A stretch of 9,102 bases of DNA, taken from Desulfobacteraceae bacterium (lineage in GTDB: Bacteria; Desulfobacterota; Syntrophobacteria; BM002). Within the stretch, counting starts at the first letter, position 1, and every line of letters begins with the position of its first letter. Positions 6,006 to 9,102 of this stretch are shown piece after piece. The notes beneath the pieces are model-generated. The model worked only from the letters and a program-made list of their open reading frames with translations, was not told where the DNA came from and made no database searches. The translations under genes and the position numbers were made by a program. The stretch is from contig PPDG01000274.1 of the NCBI GenBank assembly GCA_002899795.1, positions 1 through 9,102 of the forward strand, written 5' to 3'.

Positions 6006-7187
6006 ATGGAGACCTCCACCCTGCATCAAGACTCCCCGCGTGCCTGGATCGGTCCGTTTCTTTTTCTCAATGTCCTAATGTTCCTGGTTTTTTCCAACGT
6101 TGCCATTTTCTATCTCTATCCTATCTATCTTAAAGCGATCGGGAGCAGCAAGACCACCATCGGTTGGGTCATGGGCCTCATGCCCATCAGTACTGTAGTT
6201 TCCAGGCCCTATATGGGGAAATTGGTGGCGCGTCGGGGCGAACAGTGGGTTATTCTCCTGGGTCTTATCATTATTTTCTTCACCACCTTGGCATACCACG
6301 GACTCCAGCAAGTGGGATGGCCCATGCTCCTTGTTCGAGTCTCACACGGTATAGGATTTTCAGCATTTATCTCCGCTTCCTACACTGCGGTGGCCCAGTG
6401 GGTCCCAGCAAAGCGACGAGGCCAGGCCTACAGTTACATCGGCGCTACCATCCTGGCAGCTGTAGCCCTTATGCCTCTAGCAGGTGAACACCTGGTCAAG
6501 GGTTTTGGATATCCTGCCTTGTTCAACGGTGCGGCTGCCACCGTGCTACTCGCTGCTATTCTGACCTTTACCCCGGCTACAAGTCGTGCCGTCGCAACAA
6601 GCAGATATGAGGGTTCTGTTCTCTATGGTCCATTACTGCGAAGACGATCAACTTGTCTCCTGCTTCTGGCAATCCTACTCTTTGTCCAGGGCCACGCCAC
6701 GGTACTGAACTTTGTCGCTCTCCAGGCTGACAGACTGGGACTACCTCCCGGACACTATTTCGCGATCGCTGCATCTTTGGCTTTCATCTTGCGCCTCGCT
6801 GCTGCATCTTTCATCGATCGATGGGGTAAAAAGCGTTTTATGAAAGTTTCCTATGTTTCTTTTGGAATCGGCATTTGCTCCATCCCCCTGATCTCTCACC
6901 CACCGGCGTTTTATGCCTCCGCTTTCCTCTACGGTGCAGGGCTTGCTTTCCTGTTTCCAGCGGCCGTAGCACTGGCCGCGGACCAGGCGAGAAAACCGGA
7001 AGAACTCCCTGGCATGATGAGTTTGGCCACTGCGGTCTTCGACCTAGGTTTTATCAGCGGTTCAGTGATCTCCGGCTGGTTTGCCGATCTTTTTTCACTG
7101 GACATCCTATTCCTGGGTGTCGGCGCTCTCAGCTTTCTCGGTTTCGTGCTGATGTACTCACCCATCGACGAGGCACCAACCTCGTAA
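6006..7187 (+). CDS. Major facilitator superfamily (MFS) transporter
   Basis: A 393-residue inner-membrane protein with the 12-helix pattern of MFS permeases in two six-helix halves joined by a hydrophilic loop near residues 180-212. The cytoplasmic motif A between helices 2 and 3 is recognisable as SRPYMGKLVARRGEQW (66-81). A degenerate counterpart, SFIDRWGKKRFM (268-279), sits between helices 8 and 9. Other family features are LLVRVSHGIGFSAF (98-111) in helix 4 and QWVPAKRRGQAYSY (121-134) after it. The arrangement resembles the YfcJ/YhhS-like drug or metabolite efflux groups, but the substrate cannot be inferred. The frame is open from a TTG at 6000. ATG at 6006 is preferred because a weak AAGAA lies nine bases before it and only three before the TTG. 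It stands alone, 222 bp after the radical SAM gene and 405 bp before the next gene. Confidence 0.9.
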   Translation: METSTLHQDSPRAWIGPFLFLNVLMFLVFSNVAIFYLYPIYLKAIGSSKTTIGWVMGLMPISTVVSRPYMGKLVARRGEQWVILLGLIIIFFTTLAYHGLQQVGWPMLLVRVSHGIGFSAFISASYTAVAQWVPAKRRGQAYSYIGATILAAVALMPLAGEHLVKGFGYPALFNGAAATVLLAAILTFTPATSRAVATSRYEGSVLYGPLLRRRSTCLLLLAILLFVQGHATVLNFVALQADRLGLPPGHYFAIAASLAFILRLAAASFIDRWGKKRFMKVSYVSFGIGICSIPLISHPPAFYASAFLYGAGLAFLFPAAVALAADQARKPEELPGMMSLATAVFDLGFISGSVISGWFADLFSLDILFLGVGALSFLGFVLMYSPIDEAPTS

Positions 7188-7230
7188 CTTAACACCTCAA
7201 ATACACGTCACTGGTAATCCCTTCATTATT

Positions 7231-7373
7231 CAGAAATTTAGGAATTTAGGAATTCTATCGGTAGGATATTCCAATTTCCTAATTCCTCAATTCTTCGCGC
7301 TCGCTGCGCTCCGCTCAGTCCCCACCCCTTCAGGGCGGGGCCCCGGTTTCCCCAATTCTTCAATTGTTTTCTG
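7231..7373. repeat. AT-rich CAGAAA…TTTCTG palindrome with nested GC-rich insert
   Basis: The outer ends CAGAAA (7231-7236) and TTTCTG (7368-7373) are inverted. Between them are AATTTAGGAATTTAGGAATT on the left and TTCCAATTTCCTAATTCCTC on the right, which pair around about 7255-7266. A GC-rich block interrupts the right arm at 7297-7352, after which AATTCTTCAATT resumes. The sequence family differs from the 4590-4769 palindrome, but the arrangement is the same. It occupies the gap between the MFS gene and the 141-residue protein gene. Confidence 0.72.
7297..7352. repeat. Nested GC-rich two-hairpin element, copy 2
   Basis: A 56-bp block with a small hairpin GCGC-TCGCT-GCGC, then CAGT, then CCCCACCC-CTTCA-GGGCGGGG, then CCCCGGTTTC. 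It parallels the element at 4642-4689 feature by feature. It is bounded by exact 9-bp direct repeats CAATTCTTC (7288-7296 and 7353-7361). The local AT-rich repeat has similar words (CCTCAATTC, TTCAATTG), so the duplication could be partly pre-existing. Confidence 0.7.
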
Positions 7374-7383
7374 CTGACAAAAA

Positions 7384-7452
7384 GCGTCAGTTTGCGCCGT
7401 TTAGGGTCCGAAGGCTGACGAGGGTGGTGGATGTTGACTCCACCATCACCCT
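7384..7452 (+). promoter_or_regulatory. Two consecutive hairpins upstream of the acidic 141-residue protein
   Basis: Hairpin 1 pairs CGTCAG (7385-7390) with CTGACG (7415-7420) around a 24-base loop. Hairpin 2 pairs AGGGT-GGTGGA (7421-7431) with TCCACC-atc-ACCCT (7439-7452), a stem of 11 pairs with a three-base bulge and a seven-base loop. No T run follows, so a terminator for the MFS gene is not well supported. They may be a structured leader, a small RNA or repeat debris. I do not recognise a known riboswitch. The stretch 7453-7580 holds no further gene. It has an AT-rich part (7465-7497) where a promoter could lie, but no good -35/-10 pair is evident. Confidence 0.3.
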
Positions 7453-7580
7453 TCCATCTTACTGATTATATTACTAAATAAATGATAGCATAAAAAAGAA
7501 CTGGAGTTGGCACCACTCATGCACTGAGTCGTGAGTACTTGGCAAATCAAACGCGTAAAAATATGGAACACTCAAACGAC

Positions 7581-7586
7581 AGAGGA
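7581..7586 (+). promoter_or_regulatory. Shine-Dalgarno site that fixes the start at 7593
   Basis: AGAGGA lies six bases before ATG 7593, an ideal spacing. The frame is open further upstream to TTG 7539 (with an ATG at 7563), but neither has a good ribosome-binding site. The internal start is therefore preferred. Confidence 0.7.
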
Positions 7587-7592
7587 AATGTT

Positions 7593-8018
7593 ATGTCTGA
7601 TCTGGAAAGAGTTGTTAAGGAAGCTGAGATCTTGAAATGGGCCGAAGAAAATCGCAGGTGCAAGCTCACTGATGCGCCCCATTGGATCGTTATGGCCCTC
7701 ATGGAAGACATCGTCTATTTCGATTGTCATCTTGTCGAGCAGTTAGTTATGGCTTTGAACGGATCCTGGGGGGCAGTTATGCAAGATGGATATCTCGAGC
7801 ACGCCACTGAAAAGCTCATGACCAACGTCTTGCTTGCCAGCCTTCATGAGGATGGTTACATTGAGATCTCATCTGGCTTGATGGACGACCCACGGTTGTT
7901 TGATTTTGACCACGACCTTGACGTTCAAATGAGTTTGACCCAATCAGGGGAGGAAGCCCAGGTATGGGAGGAACTTAATCTGTTTGAGCCCATCGCTCGC
8001 CAGGTTGAGCTTCAATAG
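7593..8018 (+). CDS. Uncharacterised acidic protein, 141 residues
   Basis: I do not recognise this family. The protein starts MSDLERVVKEAEILKWAEEN, is rich in Asp and Glu throughout, has no signal peptide or membrane helix, and looks mostly helical up to residue 85. Then comes a short LLASLHEDGYIEISSGL segment (80-96) that would fit a helix followed by a beta hairpin of winged-helix style. The C-terminal third is very acidic (DDPRLFDFDHDLD at 98-110). Two cysteines (C23, C45) are far apart, with no metal motif. It is probably cytoplasmic. It is supported as a real gene by the strong AGAGGA site and by a hairpin after the stop. If the TTG at 7539 were used, 18 extra residues (MANQTRKNMEHSND…) would be added. 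The long untranslated distance from the MFS gene implies an independent promoter. Confidence 0.75.
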   Translation: MSDLERVVKEAEILKWAEENRRCKLTDAPHWIVMALMEDIVYFDCHLVEQLVMALNGSWGAVMQDGYLEHATEKLMTNVLLASLHEDGYIEISSGLMDDPRLFDFDHDLDVQMSLTQSGEEAQVWEELNLFEPIARQVELQ

Positions 8019-8086
8019 CAGGGTAAGCTGACACCATTTGACGCAGCAAACAACGATTTTGCCACTCTCCGCGCAGACCACGCACA

Positions 8087-8123
8087 GAAAGGGCCCGAAG
8101 CCACATAAGCTCCGGGCCCTTTC
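8087..8123. terminator. Terminator-like hairpin between convergent genes
   Basis: GAAAGGGCCCGAAGC (8087-8101) pairs with GCTCCGGGCCCTTTC (8109-8123) with one mismatch around a seven-base loop. This gives a very stable GC-rich stem about 70 bp after the stop at 8018. The T run is poor (TTTCGCTATTA) on the plus strand and absent on the minus strand. It could end transcripts from either side, or act as an RNA 3' stabiliser. Confidence 0.6.
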
Positions 8124-8169
8124 GCTATTATCCACCGCTTGAAGGTTAGACCCTCTGAATAGCGACCCT

Positions 8170-8265
8170 GTGGGAGTGGCTTTCCAGCCACGACTTTTCC
8201 CTTTGTCCCAGAGGTCTATCGCGGCTACCCTTCGACAAGCTCAGGACAGGGAAAGCCGCTCCCAC
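8170..8265. repeat. REP-type doublet (REPIN-like) of two inverted GTGGGAG hairpins
   Basis: The left unit GTGGGAGTGGCTTTCCAGCC…(8170-8193) folds as GTGGCT-TTCC-AGCCAC after a GTGGGA head. The right unit is its inverted counterpart, TCGCGGCT…GAAAGCCGCTCCCAC (8219-8265), and would fold as GCGGCT-loop-AGCCGC. The two heads GTGGGAG and CTCCCAC face outwards, as in REPINs mobilised by RAYT transposases in other bacteria. The loop of the right unit carries a 23-bp insertion (8227-8249). No RAYT gene is in the window. It lies 3' of the bactofilin gene and of the convergent acidic protein gene. Confidence 0.75.
8227..8249. repeat. Nested 22/23-bp element in the REP hairpin loop (TTCGACAAGCTCAGG type)
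   Basis: Without this piece the right REP unit would read TCGCGGCT-GG-AAAGCCGC, matching the left unit. With it, ACCCTTCGACAAGCTC…GGACAG is added precisely between the two stem arms. The core is the same element as 2295-2316 on the opposite strand, with one base different. Confidence 0.75.
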
Positions 8266-8304
8266 GAGTTTTCTACTCTCAATGCGTTGCAGAATTACTC
8301 AATT

Positions 8305-8613
8305 TCAATAAAAAGTATGTACCTCGCCCTCCAGTACCGCACCTTCTTCCCAGTCTAGAAATCGTGTACTTATATTTGCCTCGAGATTAGCCGAATTTTT
8401 GACCTTCAATCTGTTGGTTACCTCAATCTCACCTTGAATCCTACCGGCCACCGTTAGGTCTTTCGCTTTGACCGTGCCCTTCACCTCCCCCTCGGGGTAG
8501 ATGTGGAGTGCTCCTTTGGTGACAATGGTGCCTTCAAATCGCCCCGCCACAAATACGTCCTTTTCGCACTCGATTGTGCCAATAACCAAACTATTTAACC
8601 CTACAACGTTCAT
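8305..8613 (-). CDS. Bactofilin (polymer-forming cytoskeletal protein), short form
   Basis: A 102-residue protein made almost wholly of the bactofilin beta-helix core. The family pattern is seen in LVIGTIECEKDVFVAGRFEG (9-28), then ALHIYPEGEVKGTVKAKDL (35-53), VAGRIQGEIEVTNRLKV (55-71) and WEEGAVLEGEV (88-98), with the repeated V/I-x-G-x-(I/V)-x-G rungs. Bactofilins polymerise without nucleotide and scaffold cell-shape, cell-wall or appendage proteins at the membrane. The usual disordered N- and C-terminal tails are missing, so this is close to a minimal core. An MNVVGLN head may be a membrane-touching end. ATG 8613 is preferred: GAG lies seven bases upstream. TTG (8619) and GTG (8616) in frame are alternatives. 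It follows the Cys-rich gene by 56 bp on the same strand with no terminator between, so they probably share a transcript. Confidence 0.88.
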   Translation of the reverse strand: MNVVGLNSLVIGTIECEKDVFVAGRFEGTIVTKGALHIYPEGEVKGTVKAKDLTVAGRIQGEIEVTNRLKVKNSANLEANISTRFLDWEEGAVLEGEVHTFY

Positions 8614-8669
8614 CACCAAACTCGCAAAATAGATAAAACCTTAATACACACTTTTTCGGCAGGATAAAC

Positions 8670-8876
8670 CTATTCGCTGCCGGCTCGCTTTTCCTTCAAG
8701 ACGTCGCGGCAGTCTTCCCAGATTATACATTGAGTGCGAAATTTACAATACAATTCAGGGTCAGTGCAGATCTGACCATCTGTCAGGCACTCGTCACAGT
8801 AGCCATATTCGTACTTTTCACAATACAGCACTGCTTTTCGTTCTGGATGAAAGCGGCAGCGATATTTGTCCATCAT
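8670..8876 (-). CDS. Small cysteine-rich protein, putative zinc-binding (B-box-like)
   Basis: A 68-residue protein with nine cysteines: C7, C19, C27, C30, C37, C44, C50 and C56 are the likely ligands or partners together with H10 (nine with the last in C-R-D). The N-terminal half, CRFHPERKAVLYC followed by GYCDEC, follows a B-box-type zinc finger (C-x2-H-x8-C…C-x2-C), though one usual ligand position is Y22. The second half, CTDPELYCKFRTQCIIWEDC (37-56), has C at steps of seven, six and six. It could hold a second metal site, or even an iron-sulfur site. I know similar small proteins only as uncharacterised sequences. It has no signal peptide, so it is probably cytoplasmic. ATG 8876 (or the adjacent ATG 8873) has a distant AGG. 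It is likely the first gene of a two-gene unit with the bactofilin. Confidence 0.72.
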   Translation of the reverse strand: MMDKYRCRFHPERKAVLYCEKYEYGYCDECLTDGQICTDPELYCKFRTQCIIWEDCRDVLKEKRAGSE

Positions 8877-8885
8877 GGCGACAGA

Positions 8886-8914
8886 AGCCTACTCAAAAAA
8901 TGTCTTGGCGTCAA
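8886..8914 (-). promoter_or_regulatory. Candidate promoter of the Cys-rich/bactofilin unit
   Basis: Read on the minus strand, TTGACG (8914-8909) is 17 bases from TAGGCT (8891-8886). The -35 matches the sigma-70 consensus at five of six bases and the -10 has the three most conserved bases. Transcription would begin only a few bases before ATG 8876, giving an almost leaderless message. The alternative is the perfect TATAAT on the minus strand at 8989-8984, with a poor TTCAAT 18 bases upstream, giving a leader of about 100 bases. Confidence 0.3.
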
Positions 8915-9017
8915 GGATCGGGCTCATTGGGTTCGCCGCATGAGGCATAGGGCAAAAGATCCCGACTACTTGCTTTACTCTGTATTATAATGGCCTGAGG
9001 AAGCCTGATTGAAGATG

Positions 9018-9090
9018 AACCACAGAGGCACAGAGGAGTGCTTCGCACTCATATTCGAAATACGAAACCCGAAGCACGAAACAAATATAA
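9018..9090. repeat. Composite of repeat fragments with nested GAGTGC-TTC-GCACTC hairpin
   Basis: AACCACAGAGGCACAGAGG (9018-9036), with the near-tandem unit CACAGAGG, abuts a perfect hairpin GAGTGCTTCGCACTC (9036-9050). It is followed by ATTCGAAATACGAAACCCGA (9052-9071) and AGCACGAAACAAAT, built of the word (T/A)(A/C)CGAAA. Both flanks resemble dispersed repeats I have seen in environmental genomes. The right boundary is unclear because the window ends. No gene is seen between 8877 and 9102. Confidence 0.55.
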
Positions 9091-9102
9091 AATTGGTCCT
9101 CC

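Noticed and set aside
8170..8265. CRISPR or integron-type array reading of the repeats
   Set aside because: The units are inverted, not regularly spaced direct repeats, and no cas or integrase gene is present.
8730..8990. Plus-strand 86-codon frame with a hydrophobic stretch
   Set aside because: It is antisense to the Cys-rich gene, whose spaced Cys and His residues are much less likely by chance. It has no Shine-Dalgarno.

Overview
This window looks like chromosomal DNA of a Gram-negative, mid-GC bacterium. It is most likely a member of the Desulfobacterota (former Deltaproteobacteria), although no rRNA or other definitive taxonomic marker is present. Three things point that way: an SH3-plus-anchor envelope protein, a compact bactofilin next to a cysteine-rich small protein with a C-T-D-P…Y-C-K-F-R…C-I-I-W-E motif, and gaps crowded with small palindromic repeats of the kind common in environmental genomes of that group. 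The taxonomic call is inference.

Layout. Three genes read leftwards first: a TerC-family membrane protein (159-1163), an SH3/coiled-coil/anchor protein started by TTG and closed by a good intrinsic terminator (1397-2110), and mnmG (2583-4487), the FAD subunit of the tRNA wobble-uridine modification enzyme. Across a 369-bp divergent gap comes a radical SAM protein of the YhcC/YtqA (TIGR01212) family (4857-5783). One subgroup of that family is MnmL, which acts downstream of MnmG/MnmE. An MFS transporter (about 6006-7187) and an unrecognised acidic 141-residue protein (7593-8018) follow on the same strand. The right end reads leftwards again: a 68-residue Cys-rich putative zinc protein (8670-8876) followed by a bactofilin (8305-8613), probably one transcript. 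The two directions converge on a strong hairpin and a REP doublet.

Functional links. MnmG and the radical SAM protein plausibly belong to one xnm5U34 tRNA pathway. The bactofilin and the small Cys-rich protein look like one unit. The other genes are not obviously connected.

The most unusual content is in the gaps. Almost every intergenic space longer than 200 bp carries a different small repeat. In five of them a second, smaller palindromic or GC-rich element sits inside the first one, usually at its apex. A 22-bp element (TTCGACAAGCTCAGG type) lies exactly in the loop of one half of a REP doublet, and again in the middle of a 205-bp palindrome. The related partial copy of that palindrome at the left edge of the window lacks it. 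A GC-rich two-hairpin element of 48 to 56 bp sits twice inside unrelated AT-rich palindromes, flanked by exact 7-bp and 9-bp direct repeats. This pattern suggests tiny elements inserting into hairpin loops, and it is the best candidate here for something undescribed. A second observation of note is a five-codon mini-ORF with a perfect Shine-Dalgarno whose stop overlaps the start of the radical SAM gene (TAATG).
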